Part shown: positions 52,001 to 60,752 of the stretch, piece after piece
Numbering within the stretch: the first letter of the stretch is position 1
How the letters are laid out: every line of letters begins with the position of its first letter
Source of the DNA: Phytohabitans maris
Lineage (GTDB): Bacteria; Actinomycetota; Actinomycetes; Mycobacteriales; Micromonosporaceae
DNA length: 64,000 bases
Direction: 5' to 3'
Assembly (NCBI RefSeq): GCF_031085175.1
Contig: NZ_JAVHUY010000017.1
Coordinates: 124,001-188,000 of the forward strand
The notes under the pieces: model-generated
What the model was told of the DNA's origin: nothing
The model's input: only the letters and a program-made list of their open reading frames with translations
Database searches by the model: none
Translations under genes and position numbers: made by a program

Positions 52001-52529
52001 TTGATCTCTCCGATCACAGGGATGTCGCCTACGCGTACTGAAACCTACCGAGGCGGGTTTGCATTCCCGACGAACCGGACACCCGGCGCGGCGCGGCGGA
52101 GCCTCTGTGGCGGGTCTGTCAGTGCCCTACCGGAAGCGTCCAGACAGTGACCAAAAGCGATGACCGGTGCGTAACCCAAGGTGATGGGAGCGATTCCATC
52201 AGTTTACCTGGCCGTAACAGCGAAAATGCCGAAGACCTAGGCTAATGCGGTGCGTGAAGATCGGTAACGGTAGGCCACAAGTCGCCGAACTCTCACTGAC
52301 GGTAACGTCACAAAAGGATAACTGTGACCTCCGTCTCGCCCTGAAACCTTTCTTGAGTGCGAGTTGCACGGCAAAATCAACTACATCAAGCGTGGGCGGC
52401 GGGTGCCGGGGAGGGCCCCGCCGCTCATTGCGTCCGGGGTCGGTTCCGGCCCTCGGCCTCCAGGCTTAACCATCGATAAGGCATCCTTGCTCTACCCACA
52501 GGTAGGCGTAACGCGTAGGGAGGGCGTGG
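52001..52529. other. Long intergenic region with GGTAAC-type repeats
   Basis: 529 bases without a gene I can support. It is less GC-rich than its surroundings at 52190-52380. Motifs: CCGTAACAG (52212-52220), CGGTAACGG (52262-52270) and TGACGGTAACGTCA (52297-52310); the last has TGACG/CGTCA arms. The thioredoxin and MaoC promoters must both lie here. I saw no known riboswitch pattern. Confidence 0.5.
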
Positions 52530-53048
52530 ATGCGGTTCGGCCGGTACTACGAGGAGTTCGAGGTCGGCGCGGTCTACCGGCACTGGCCGGGCAAGACCGT
52601 CACGGAGTACGACGACCACCTGTTCTGCCTGCTCACCATGAACCACCACCCGTTGCACCTGGACGCCCACTACGCCGAGACGTCCACCCACTTCAAGCGC
52701 AACGTGGTCGTGGGCAACTACATCTACTCGCTGCTCCTGGGCATGTCCGTGGCGGACGTGAGCGGCAAGGCCATCGCCAACCTCGAGGTCGAGTCCCTGC
52801 GTCACGTCGCGCCCACGTTTCACGGCGACACCATCTACGGCGAGACCACCGTGCTCGACAAGCGCGAGTCCACCTCGAAGTCCGACCGCGGCGTGGTCTC
52901 GGTGGAGACGAAGGGCTACAAGCAGGACGGCACGCTGGTCTGCGTGTTTCGCCGGCGGGTCATGGTGCCGAAGAAGGAGTACACGGCCGCCGCCGTGCTC
53001 GCCGGCGCCGACCCGGACCGGCCCAGCTTCCCCGAACCGAAGGGCTGA
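52530..53048 (+). CDS. MaoC-family dehydratase (Rv2499c-like)
   Basis: 172 residues starting MRFGRYYEEFEVGAVYRHWP. The hot-dog hydratase motif is MNHHPLHLDAHYAETSTHFK and VGNYIYSLLLGMSV. It should hydrate an enoyl-CoA. The acyl-CoA dehydrogenase at 43788 and the CitE lyase at 40709 are the other members of the analogous mycobacterial set. GGAGGGC lies seven bases upstream of the ATG. Confidence 0.88.
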   Translation: MRFGRYYEEFEVGAVYRHWPGKTVTEYDDHLFCLLTMNHHPLHLDAHYAETSTHFKRNVVVGNYIYSLLLGMSVADVSGKAIANLEVESLRHVAPTFHGDTIYGETTVLDKRESTSKSDRGVVSVETKGYKQDGTLVCVFRRRVMVPKKEYTAAAVLAGADPDRPSFPEPKG

Positions 53049-53127
53049 AACCCCCGACACGCAGGCCTGGGCCCGCAAGCCACGCATCCCCGCAAAACTG
53101 GGCATATGCTGACCTCGGGAGGTCGCT

Positions 53128-53658
53128 ATGCCGAGCCAATCCGCTTCCGGAGACCCGACTCCTACTGGCACCGCCGGCCAGGTCGCCGCGATGGCGTTCG
53201 CGCCGGGTGAGTGGGAGCTGCTGACGCACCTACCCGCGCGGGTGATCGTGGCGGCCACGTCCGCCGAGCCGGATGCCCCGCGCCGTACGGTCGCCGAAGG
53301 GCTCGCCGGCCTCGACGCGATCGCCGCCGGGCGGGCGTTCGACAGCGATCTGGTCCGTGCCGTGGTCTCCGCGATCTACGCCGAGGCCGACGACGACCGG
53401 CCCACGGCCGAGGAGTTCACCGACCGGGCCGCCGGCCTCGCCGAGGTACTGGAGGCCTGCCGTCGGGCGACCGGGGTGCTGGCCGCGCGGGCCGACCCGG
53501 CCGACTCGGCGGCGTACCGCCAGTGGGTGCAGTCGGTGGCCGCCCGGGTCTGCGGCGCGGCCCGCTCGGGTGGGCTGCTGGGGCTCGGCGGCGCGCAGGT
53601 GAGTGCCGCGGAGCGGCGCTTCCTCGACGAGCTGGCGATCGCACTGGCCCTGGCCTGA
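53128..53658 (+). CDS. Unknown helical protein
   Basis: 176 residues. FAPGEWELLTHLPARVIVAA and ARSGGLLGLGGAQVSAAERR are the only outstanding stretches; the rest is Ala-rich helical. No family is known to me. It is 41 bases upstream of the RNA methyltransferase gene and may share its promoter. Confidence 0.6.
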   Translation: MPSQSASGDPTPTGTAGQVAAMAFAPGEWELLTHLPARVIVAATSAEPDAPRRTVAEGLAGLDAIAAGRAFDSDLVRAVVSAIYAEADDDRPTAEEFTDRAAGLAEVLEACRRATGVLAARADPADSAAYRQWVQSVAARVCGAARSGGLLGLGGAQVSAAERRFLDELAIALALA

Positions 53659-53699
53659 CCACCGCCGCGCGGCGGGCCGGGCGTGGGCCGTACCCTCTG

Positions 53700-54383
53700 A
53701 TGACCGTGAGTGGCGATGAGATCGAGATCGGGGTTGGACCGTGGCCAGGTGAGTGGCCGGCCGATCCACGCCTCGACCCGGAGCTGCTCGCGCACGGTGA
53801 CCGGCGAAACGTGGTCGACCGCTACCGCTACTGGCGGCGCGAGGCGGTCGTGGCCGACCTCGACGAGCGGCGCCACGACTTCCACGTGGCGATCGAAAAC
53901 TGGCAGCACGACCTCAACATCGGCACGGTCGTGCGCAACGCCAACGCGTTCCTCGCCGCGGAGGTGCACATCGTCGGGCGGCGCCGGTGGAACCGTCGGG
54001 GCGCGATGGTGACCGACCGCTACCAGCATGTCCGCCACCACGAGACGATCGAGGAGTTCGTGGCCTGGGCGCACGGCCACGACCTGCCCGTGGTGGGCAT
54101 CGACAACCTGCCCGGCGCGCACCCGCTGGAGGCGGTGACGCTGCCCCGGCGGTGCGCACTGCTGTTCGGCCAGGAGGGCCCGGGGCTCTCCGACGTCGCG
54201 CGGGCCTCCTGCGACCAGGTCTTCTCGATCGCCCAGTACGGCTCCACCCGATCCATCAACGCGGGCGTGGCCAGCGGGATCGCCATGCACGCCTGGATCC
54301 GTGCGCACGCCGGCCCGCCCCCGGCGGACAGCGCACCAACGTCCGGAGACCTTGACGGGGAGGCGGCGAGCCCCGCACCGTAG
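53700..54383 (+). CDS. SpoU/TrmH-family RNA 2'-O-methyltransferase
   Basis: 227 residues from ATG 53700 (GTG 53706 possible). The knotted-fold motifs are IGTVVRNANAFLAAEVHIVG (motif 1), LLFGQEGPGLSDVARASCDQ (motif 2) and SIAQYGSTRSINAGVASGIA (motif 3). It methylates a ribose 2'-OH in tRNA or rRNA with SAM. The N-terminal 60 residues are an unusual acidic/Trp-containing extension. Confidence 0.9.
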   Translation: MTVSGDEIEIGVGPWPGEWPADPRLDPELLAHGDRRNVVDRYRYWRREAVVADLDERRHDFHVAIENWQHDLNIGTVVRNANAFLAAEVHIVGRRRWNRRGAMVTDRYQHVRHHETIEEFVAWAHGHDLPVVGIDNLPGAHPLEAVTLPRRCALLFGQEGPGLSDVARASCDQVFSIAQYGSTRSINAGVASGIAMHAWIRAHAGPPPADSAPTSGDLDGEAASPAP

Positions 54384-54399
54384 GGAGGTGGGCGTTGCG

Positions 54400-55089
54400 G
54401 TGAGTTGCCCCAGATGTGGCGGTCCGGTGCGACCGCCGGACCTGATGCACACCGACTGGCGCTGCGACGACGACGGCCCGGTGCCGCCGATGCACGTCGC
54501 CGAGCATGTGAGCGCCGACGTCGTGGCGAGCGTGCTGGCCGCGGTCCAGCGGTCCCAGGAGCTGAGCGGCCGGGCGCCGGTGCCGGTCTGGTGCCCCTGG
54601 CCGCTGCCACCGGGCTGGATGATGACCGGCCTGGCCTGGGCCGGCGACGACCGCACCGGCGTGCGCGCCACCGCCGTGGCCTGCAGCGGGCCGTCCCCGC
54701 TCCGTGGCGGGCCGGCCGATCTCGTGTTCGTGGCCGAGGAGCCGGGCGTGGGGCTGGGCAACCGGTTCGGCGGCCTTCCCGGGCTCGATCCGGGCGCGCT
54801 GATCGCCGACGCGCTCGGCGACGAGGGCCCGCCGGCGGGTGACCACGGTGGACCGCACGCGAAGATCAAAGTGGGCGGTCACCCGACTCCACTTTGGTCT
54901 GTGAAGTCGCCGACGGATCGGAGCGCCTACGCGGGAGAAGCCAGGGGAATGTGGCTGTATGCGATAGCCTGGCCAGCGAGCGCGGGTTACCTTCTCGCGG
55001 AGCATGTCGTGCTGCACGACCTCTCCGAGTGGCTGCCGCCCGAGCTCGTGTACGGCGCGCCGTCGCCGTACTTGCACGGGAGAGCGTGA
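54400..55089 (+). CDS. DUF6758 protein with N-terminal zinc ribbon
   Basis: 229 residues from GTG 54400 (GGGAGG upstream). It starts VSCPRCGGPVRPPDLMHTDW with a further Cys in WRCDDDG, a small ribbon; then PVWCPWPLPPGWMMTGLAWA, GDDRTGVRATAVACSGPSPL and AGEARGMWLYAIAWPASAGY. This order is the DUF6758 family of actinomycetes. Function unknown. Confidence 0.82.
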   Translation: MSCPRCGGPVRPPDLMHTDWRCDDDGPVPPMHVAEHVSADVVASVLAAVQRSQELSGRAPVPVWCPWPLPPGWMMTGLAWAGDDRTGVRATAVACSGPSPLRGGPADLVFVAEEPGVGLGNRFGGLPGLDPGALIADALGDEGPPAGDHGGPHAKIKVGGHPTPLWSVKSPTDRSAYAGEARGMWLYAIAWPASAGYLLAEHVVLHDLSEWLPPELVYGAPSPYLHGRA

Positions 55090-55190
55090 ATGCGTTTTCC
55101 AGTATTGGATCAACACGTAAAGACGCTCGACTGATACTCTGGGTACTGCCGACACCGGCTCGGCGCGCAGTGCGGAGGGACGGCCTGCAA

Positions 55191-55349
55191 ATGGTCAAGA
55201 AGATCCTCACCTGGGGCGGCATCGCGTTCCTGTTGTTTTTCATCGCGTACCGGCCAGATTCAGCGGCGGACGTGTTCCAGTCACTGGGCACCACGGTTGC
55301 CGACATCGGCCAGGGCCTTGGTGACTTCGTCACGAGCCTGATCGCCTAG
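55191..55349 (+). CDS. Small single-helix membrane protein
   Basis: 52 residues starting MVKKILTWGGIAFLLFFIAY, then a short amphipathic end (DSAADVFQSLGTTVADIGQG). It is seven bases before the PH-domain gene, a pairing that recurs in actinomycetes as I recall. GCGGAGGGACGG lies upstream. Function unknown. Confidence 0.75.
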   Translation: MVKKILTWGGIAFLLFFIAYRPDSAADVFQSLGTTVADIGQGLGDFVTSLIA

Positions 55350-55356
55350 GTCGTCC

Positions 55357-56211
55357 ATGGGCAGCGCACCGGGCGGACCCCCCGACGACCCTGACGAGCC
55401 CGACCGAATCCATCGCCAGCGCGACACGGAGCCCATCCCGCCACGCACTCCGCGTGACGACGGTCCCGGCTACAGCGAAGACACCGCGTTCTCGCCCGGT
55501 GCCTCCTATTCGGACGGCCCGGCCTACTCCGAGAGCGCCGGATACGCCGACAGTGGACGCGGTGGCTATCTGCCGCCCGAGTTCTCCGAAGACGAGCTCT
55601 CCGGACTCCGCACCGACGCCGCGGGCATGCCGATCGGCCCGCGGCGCGTCCTGCCGCTCGAAGACGAGCCCAGCTCCCTGGTCGCCCGCTACCTGTTCCC
55701 TACCGAGCGTTACCGCGGGGAGTGGAAGCGGCACTGGGTCCACCTGACCACCCCCCTGCTGATCGGCACCGCCGCCACCTTCGCGCTCGGCTACCTTTCC
55801 GGCTTTCTCGCCCGGCAGGACGTCCGCGGCCTCACCACCGCCGCGGTCATCGTCTGGTTCGCCGTCATGGGCTGGGTCGCCTGGCAGGTCGGCGACTGGT
55901 ACTTCGACCGCTTCATCCTGACCAACAAGCGGGTCATGGTGGTCAACGGCATCATCACCCGCAAGGTCGGCATGATGCCGCTACTGCGCGTGACCGACAT
56001 GAAGTACGAGCAGTCCCCGCTCGGCCGCATGCTCAACTACGGCACGTTCGTGCTCGAGTCGGCCGGCCAGGATCAGGCGCTCCGCGAGGTCAAGCACCTG
56101 CCCAACCCCAATGAGCTCTATCTCCGCGTGGTCGAGGAGATGTACGAGCCGCAGGCCGTCGAGGCGCGCCTCGGCAAGGCGGAGGAAAGCACCGCCGAAG
56201 ACGGCGCCTGA
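55357..56211 (+). CDS. Membrane protein with bacterial PH domain
   Basis: 284 residues. An acidic, Tyr/Ser-rich cytoplasmic N-terminus (about 125 residues) is followed by two membrane helices (LLIGTAATFALGYLSGFLAR and TTAAVIVWFAVMGWVAWQVG) and a bPH2 domain (RFILTNKRVMVVNGIITRKV then MRVTDMKYEQSPLGRMLNY-like core, VLESAGQDQALREVKHLPNP). The domain probably binds lipid or protein. It follows the 52-residue membrane protein. Confidence 0.85.
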   Translation: MGSAPGGPPDDPDEPDRIHRQRDTEPIPPRTPRDDGPGYSEDTAFSPGASYSDGPAYSESAGYADSGRGGYLPPEFSEDELSGLRTDAAGMPIGPRRVLPLEDEPSSLVARYLFPTERYRGEWKRHWVHLTTPLLIGTAATFALGYLSGFLARQDVRGLTTAAVIVWFAVMGWVAWQVGDWYFDRFILTNKRVMVVNGIITRKVGMMPLLRVTDMKYEQSPLGRMLNYGTFVLESAGQDQALREVKHLPNPNELYLRVVEEMYEPQAVEARLGKAEESTAEDGA

Positions 56212-56290
56212 CCAGCATCTATTCGTTATCCCGCCGTTATCGTGCCAGAGGGCGGTATAGCCATCCGTGCCATGGTTCTCACCCAAAGGC

Positions 56291-56312
56291 TGTGACAACC
56301 TTCGGGAGGGCA
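56291..56312 (+). promoter_or_regulatory. Candidate -35 element for the SigE-family gene
   Basis: TGTGACAACC at 56291-56300 matches the CAACC-type -35 of the SigE class; the -10 part is not convincing. Autoregulation is common in this family. Low confidence. Confidence 0.3.
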
Positions 56313-56333
56313 CCTATCACGGGGAGGCGATGA

Positions 56334-56999
56334 GTGTCGGCCGCCAGGCAGGAAATGGAGGAGGAGTTCCGCGAGTTCGTCGCGGCGCGCTCCGCCGCCC
56401 TGCTTCGTACGGCCTATCTGCTCGCCGGTGACTGGGCCACCGCCGAAGATTTGCTCCAGATCGCCCTGACCAAGACATATCTGGCCTGGAAGCGGCTGGG
56501 TGAGATCGAGGCCGTCGAGCCGTACGCGCGCCGGGTCCTGGTCAACACCGCGACCAGCTGGTGGCGCCGGCGCTGGCACGGTGAGCGCCCCACCGAGGTC
56601 CTCCCCGAGCGGGCCGCGCCCGACCGGATCGACGAGCAGCTCGAGCGCGACGCGTTGTGGCGGCACGTCAAGGCGCTGCCGGCCCGCCAGCGCGCGGTGC
56701 TGGTGCTGCGCTTCTACGAAGACCTGACCGAGGCGCAGACCGCCGCGCTGCTCGACATCTCGACCGGTACGGTCAAGAGTCAGACCTCGCGCGCCCTGCA
56801 CACCCTGCGGCAGCGGCTCGGTGCCGAGGGCGTCGCCTCCGGGCTGGCGAGCGACACCGGCTCGCGTGCGGCTACGCGGGGCAAGCGGGTGCCGGCGGGC
56901 CGAGAGCCGGAGCCCACCCGCGTACGGCCGGCGCCGGTGGTGCCGAGCCTGCCGATGCCGCCGATCCCGGCACCCGCCGCCGGCTTGGAGCGCGGGTGA
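56334..56999 (+). CDS. SigE-family ECF RNA polymerase sigma factor
   Basis: 221 residues from GTG 56334 (GGGGAGG upstream). Region 2 is LLRTAYLLAGDWATAEDLLQ with YLAWKRL; region 4 is LPARQRAVLVLRFYEDLTEA, TGTVKSQTSRALHTLRQRL. It ends in a Pro-rich tail. The SigE family (cell-envelope and differentiation related) is expanded in actinomycetes. The next gene overlaps its stop and encodes a membrane protein that is likely its partner. Confidence 0.9.
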   Translation: MSAARQEMEEEFREFVAARSAALLRTAYLLAGDWATAEDLLQIALTKTYLAWKRLGEIEAVEPYARRVLVNTATSWWRRRWHGERPTEVLPERAAPDRIDEQLERDALWRHVKALPARQRAVLVLRFYEDLTEAQTAALLDISTGTVKSQTSRALHTLRQRLGAEGVASGLASDTGSRAATRGKRVPAGREPEPTRVRPAPVVPSLPMPPIPAPAAGLERG

Positions 57000-58288
57000 C
57001 GATGGGCGAGCCGGACAACCTGGGGCGGCCGCCAAGGCGTCCATTGGACGTGGCATCGGACGACCTGGAGCGGGCACTGCGGGAGACGCTGTCGCGGGCA
57101 GCGACGCCGGAGCACGGGGTCGGCGGCCCCGACCCGGCCGGCCGCGCGATCGGAAAGGGGCGCCGCATCAACCGGCGCCGTTCCGTCGTGGGCACCGTGC
57201 TCGTCGTCGCCGCCACGGCCGCCGCCACCGCCGGGGTCGTGCAGCTCAACCCCGACGACCGGCGCTACGCGGGGCCCGCCTGGATCGAAGATCCGCCCCC
57301 GGAGATCGTCCAGTCGCTGCCGGCGATCGCGCCGACCACGGCCGTGCCGGTGCCCAGCGGCACGTTCGACCGCGACAAGATGTCTGCCACCCGGGCGCCG
57401 GTCGACCTGGTCGTCGCCACCCAGCTCCGGACGGCGACCGGCACCGCCATCACGCTGCCCCAGGTCGGCACGGTGGCCCAGGCGCACGAGGCCACCAAGG
57501 GCTGGCTGGTCGTCGGTGTGCCACCCGCGGGCGGCTCCAGTTTGTGGTACGTGGCCTCCGACGGCTCCTCCGTCCAGGTGCTCCACGCGGTCGACGCGGT
57601 GGCGCTGGCGCCGGACGGCCGCCGGGTGGCCTGGCGCGACAGCGCACGCCTTTTCAGCGCGGTCGTCGACCAGGGCACGCTCAAGGACGCCACCCAGGCC
57701 TCCGCGCCGGAGGAAGGGCTCCCGGTGAGCTTCGTGGGGAGCGGCGTGGTGATGGAGCGGACCAGCTCCGGCGCCCAAGAGGCCGGCTTCGACGTGTGGT
57801 GGCCGCGGCGCGGCACGCCGTACACACCGGAGTGGAAGGCGAGCACCTCCGAGATCTACGGGCCGCTGCCCGACGGCCGCACCGTCGTCGCCCAGGTCAC
57901 GGCCGAGGCCGGCGACCGACCGTGCCTCGCCCTCCTCGACGCGGTCAACGCGCTCACCGTGCTCAAGACCGCCTGCGCGCTGCAGCTCACCCCGCGCGGC
58001 GACGGCACCGTCTCGCCCGACGGTCGCTGGCTGGTGGCCGACGGGGCCGGGCGGTCGCGGCTGGTCGACCTGCGGGTGGTCTTCGAGGGCGAGGCGACCT
58101 CGGTCGACGCCGGTCCGGAGCTGACCGACCAGTCGGCGTGGGCCAGCGGCAGCACGCTCGTGCACGTCTCCCGTGACGGCCAGCTCATGCGGGTCAAGGT
58201 GGGGCGCGAGCCGGAGGTCGACGTGGTCGCGGTGCCGGGCGCCGGCACCGACGACCGGCTGCTCGTGGTGGACCCCATGCTGGTCTGA
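56996..58288 (+). CDS. Membrane protein with beta-propeller-like domain, partner of the sigma factor
   Basis: 430 residues from GTG 56996 (GTGA overlap; ATG 57002 possible). The cytoplasmic N-terminus (about 60 residues, ASDDLERALRETLSRAATPE) ends at one membrane helix (VGTVLVVAATAAATAGVVQL). Outside the membrane the protein has repeated WD/propeller-like segments (DGRRVAWRDSARLFSAVVDQ, SPDGRWLVADGAGRSRLVDL). Such proteins follow SigE-family genes and may act as anti-sigma or sensor; no zinc-binding anti-sigma motif is present. Confidence 0.7.
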   Translation: MTMGEPDNLGRPPRRPLDVASDDLERALRETLSRAATPEHGVGGPDPAGRAIGKGRRINRRRSVVGTVLVVAATAAATAGVVQLNPDDRRYAGPAWIEDPPPEIVQSLPAIAPTTAVPVPSGTFDRDKMSATRAPVDLVVATQLRTATGTAITLPQVGTVAQAHEATKGWLVVGVPPAGGSSLWYVASDGSSVQVLHAVDAVALAPDGRRVAWRDSARLFSAVVDQGTLKDATQASAPEEGLPVSFVGSGVVMERTSSGAQEAGFDVWWPRRGTPYTPEWKASTSEIYGPLPDGRTVVAQVTAEAGDRPCLALLDAVNALTVLKTACALQLTPRGDGTVSPDGRWLVADGAGRSRLVDLRVVFEGEATSVDAGPELTDQSAWASGSTLVHVSRDGQLMRVKVGREPEVDVVAVPGAGTDDRLLVVDPMLV

Positions 58289-59139
58289 TGCGCATCGACC
58301 TGCACGCCCACTCCACCGCCAGCGACGGCACGCTCACCCCGGCCGGGCTCGTCGCCGCCGGCGCCGAGGCCGGCCTCGACGTACTCGCCATCACCGACCA
58401 CGACACGACCGCCGGCTGGGCGCCCGCGGGCGAGGCCCGCCCCGCCGGCCTCGCACTCGTGCGCGGGGCCGAGCTCTCCTGCCGGTGGTACGGCCGGTCG
58501 CCGGCGATCCCGCTGCACCTGCTGGCGTACCTCTTCGACCCCACCGCGCCGGCCCTGGTGGCGGAGCTGGCCCGGGTGCGGGGCAGCCGCGAGGAGCGGG
58601 CCCGGCGCACCGTCGAGCGGTTGCGCGCCGACGGGGTCGACGTGACCTGGGACGAGGTACGCGGGTACGCGGCCGGCGGCACGGTCGGGCGGCCGCACGT
58701 CGCGCTGGCGCTGATCCGGGCCGGGCTGGTGGCCGACACCGACGAGGCGTTCGAGGACCGGTGGCTGGGCGAGCGCTACCGGCTGCCCAAGGAAGACACG
58801 GACGTCTTCGCGGCGGTACGGCTGGTGCGCGAGGCGGGCGGCGTACCGGTCTTCGCCCACCCCAGGGCCACCAAGCGCGGCACGGTGGTGCCCGACTCGC
58901 TGATCGTGGAGCTGGCGGCGGCCGGGCTTTTCGGGCTGGAGGCCGACCACGAGGCCCACTCGCCGGCCGAGCGCGAGCACGTGCGGGGGCTCGCCGCCGA
59001 GCTGGGGCTGGTGGTGACCGGCTCGTCCGACTTCCACGGCTCGCACAAGCAGGTCAAGCTCGGCGCGTTCACGACCGAGCCGGCCGCGTTCGAGGCGATC
59101 GTCGCGGCCGCCTCGGGCGTCCCCGTCCTGGGCCCGTGA
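58288..59139 (+). CDS. PHP-domain phosphoesterase
   Basis: 283 residues from ATG 58288 (TGATG junction with the gene before). The metal-site motifs are MRIDLHAHSTASDGTLTPAG, LAITDHDTTAGW, RGAELSCRW, VGRPHVALALI, VFAHPRATKRG and GSSDFHGSHK. Family members hydrolyse nucleotide phosphates such as 3',5'-bisphosphates (RNase AM-type) or oligoribonucleotides. The exact substrate is not shown by the sequence. Confidence 0.9.
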   Translation: MRIDLHAHSTASDGTLTPAGLVAAGAEAGLDVLAITDHDTTAGWAPAGEARPAGLALVRGAELSCRWYGRSPAIPLHLLAYLFDPTAPALVAELARVRGSREERARRTVERLRADGVDVTWDEVRGYAAGGTVGRPHVALALIRAGLVADTDEAFEDRWLGERYRLPKEDTDVFAAVRLVREAGGVPVFAHPRATKRGTVVPDSLIVELAAAGLFGLEADHEAHSPAEREHVRGLAAELGLVVTGSSDFHGSHKQVKLGAFTTEPAAFEAIVAAASGVPVLGP

Positions 59140-59160
59140 CCGTTCCTCTAGCGTGACCGT

Positions 59161-59775
59161 GTGGATCTCAAGCTGCTCGGCGAGGTGTTCGTCACCCTCC
59201 TCGTGATCATGGATCCGCCGGGCATGGTGCCGATCTATCTCGCGCTCACCGGCACCCTCTCCGCCCGCGAGCGCAACCGGGCCGGTACCCAGGCGGTCGG
59301 CCTCGCGTTCGGGGTGATCGTGGTCTTCGCGGTGGCCGGCCAGACGCTGCTCGACTACCTCCACGTCGACCTGCCCGCCCTGCAGGGCGCTGGTGGCCTG
59401 CTGCTGATCCTCATCGCGCTGGAACTGCTCACCGGCCGCAGCGACGACCCCAACCAGCAGGTCACCGCGAACATCGCGCTGGTGCCCCTCGGTACGCCGC
59501 TGCTGGCCGGCCCCGGCGCGATCGTGGCGACGATGCTCTTCGTCCAGCGGTCCGACGGTGCGGCCGACTATTTCGCGGTCGCGGTCGGCATCGTGGCGGC
59601 GATGGCCACGGTGTGGCTGGCGCTGCGCTTCTCCGGCGGGATCGTGAAGGTGCTGCGCCCCAGCGGCATCGAGGTGCTCACCCGTATCGCCGGGCTGCTG
59701 CTGGCCGCGATCGCCGTACAGCTGATCGCCGACGCGGTGGCCGCCTTCGTGCGGCAGTACACGAATGGCGGGTGA
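59161..59775 (+). CDS. MarC-family integral membrane protein
   Basis: 204 residues from GTG 59161. Six membrane helices with the family motifs VIMDPPGMVPIYLALTG near the N-terminus and LVPLGTPLLAGPGAIVATML in the middle. Function in the family is unproven (the name derives from an E. coli operon). It is close to the PHP gene and probably in the same transcript. Confidence 0.88.
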   Translation: MDLKLLGEVFVTLLVIMDPPGMVPIYLALTGTLSARERNRAGTQAVGLAFGVIVVFAVAGQTLLDYLHVDLPALQGAGGLLLILIALELLTGRSDDPNQQVTANIALVPLGTPLLAGPGAIVATMLFVQRSDGAADYFAVAVGIVAAMATVWLALRFSGGIVKVLRPSGIEVLTRIAGLLLAAIAVQLIADAVAAFVRQYTNGG

Positions 59776-59828
59776 CGCCTCGCCGTGGCGGTGGGCGGGA
59801 TGTCGTACGGCGGTGGGAGGATCGTGGG

Positions 59829-60752
59829 GTGCGTAGGGCATATTCCGCGACCCCGCGTCCGCGCGGCGGCGCCGGCCGGCCAGAGCCGGAGCAGCTCGGC
59901 TTCGAGGGCATGCCGGAGCGGCTCTTCGTCTGTACGCCCAGCAAGCTGGGCTCCTACGAGGACTGCCCGCGGCGCTATCGATACTCCTATGTAGACCGTC
60001 CCACCCCGCCCAAAGGCCCGCCCTGGGCGCACAATTCGCTCGGTGCCAGCGTGCACACGGCGCTGCGCAACTGGTTTGCCCTGCCCGCCGAGCGCCGCCT
60101 CCCGGAGGCACTGCCCACGCTGCTCAAGGGCACGTGGGTGCGCGAGGGCTACCGCGACGAGGCGCAGGAGCGCGCCGCCTACCGGCGCGCCCTGGAGTGG
60201 CTAGAGTCCTATGTGGAGACACTTGACCCGGCGGTCGAGCCGCTCGGCGTGGAGCGCGTGGTGGCGGTGAAGACATCGGTGCTGGCGTTCAACGGGCGCG
60301 CCGACCGCATCGACTCGCGGTCCGGGCCCGATGGGCCGGAGCTGGCCATCGTCGACTACAAGACCGGCCGCACCGGCCTCGACTCCGACGACGCCCGCGG
60401 CTCCCAGGCACTCGCGCTGTACGCGTTCGCCGCCGAGCGGGTCTTCCGCCGCCCGTGCCGCCGGGTCGAGCTGCACCACCTGCCGTCGGGCACGGTCGCG
60501 GCGCACGAGCACACGCCCGAGTCGCTGGCCCGGCAGGTCAGCCGCGCCGAAGACACCGCACGCGACATCGTGGCCGCCGAGCGCGCGGTGGCCGAGGGTG
60601 GCGACCCCGACGAGGCCTTCCCGACGACGCCCGGCCCGATCTGCACCTGGTGCGACTTCCGCAGGAGCTGCCCGGCCGGTGCCGAGGCCCCGACCAAGGA
60701 CCCCTGGGCCGCCGTCGACCGCGTGCTGACCCCGGCCGCCGGCGACGCGTAG
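59829..60752 (+). CDS. RecB-like PD-(D/E)XK nuclease with Fe-S cysteines
   Basis: 307 residues from GTG 59829 (GGGAGGA upstream). The nuclease core has FNGRADRIDSR and LAIVDYKTGRTGLDSDDARG with the Asp and Lys of the PD-(D/E)XK site; SLGASVHTALRNWF precedes it. Cysteines in SKLGSYEDCPRRYRYSYVDR and ICTWCDFRRSCPAG at the C-terminus match the four-Cys iron-sulfur pattern of AddB/Cas4-type nucleases. A role in DNA repair or recombination is expected. Confidence 0.9.
   Translation: MRRAYSATPRPRGGAGRPEPEQLGFEGMPERLFVCTPSKLGSYEDCPRRYRYSYVDRPTPPKGPPWAHNSLGASVHTALRNWFALPAERRLPEALPTLLKGTWVREGYRDEAQERAAYRRALEWLESYVETLDPAVEPLGVERVVAVKTSVLAFNGRADRIDSRSGPDGPELAIVDYKTGRTGLDSDDARGSQALALYAFAAERVFRRPCRRVELHHLPSGTVAAHEHTPESLARQVSRAEDTARDIVAAERAVAEGGDPDEAFPTTPGPICTWCDFRRSCPAGAEAPTKDPWAAVDRVLTPAAGDA

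Noticed and set aside
52001-52529. Riboswitch before the MaoC-like gene
   Set aside because: No known riboswitch core could be matched by eye, and the downstream gene is not a usual target.
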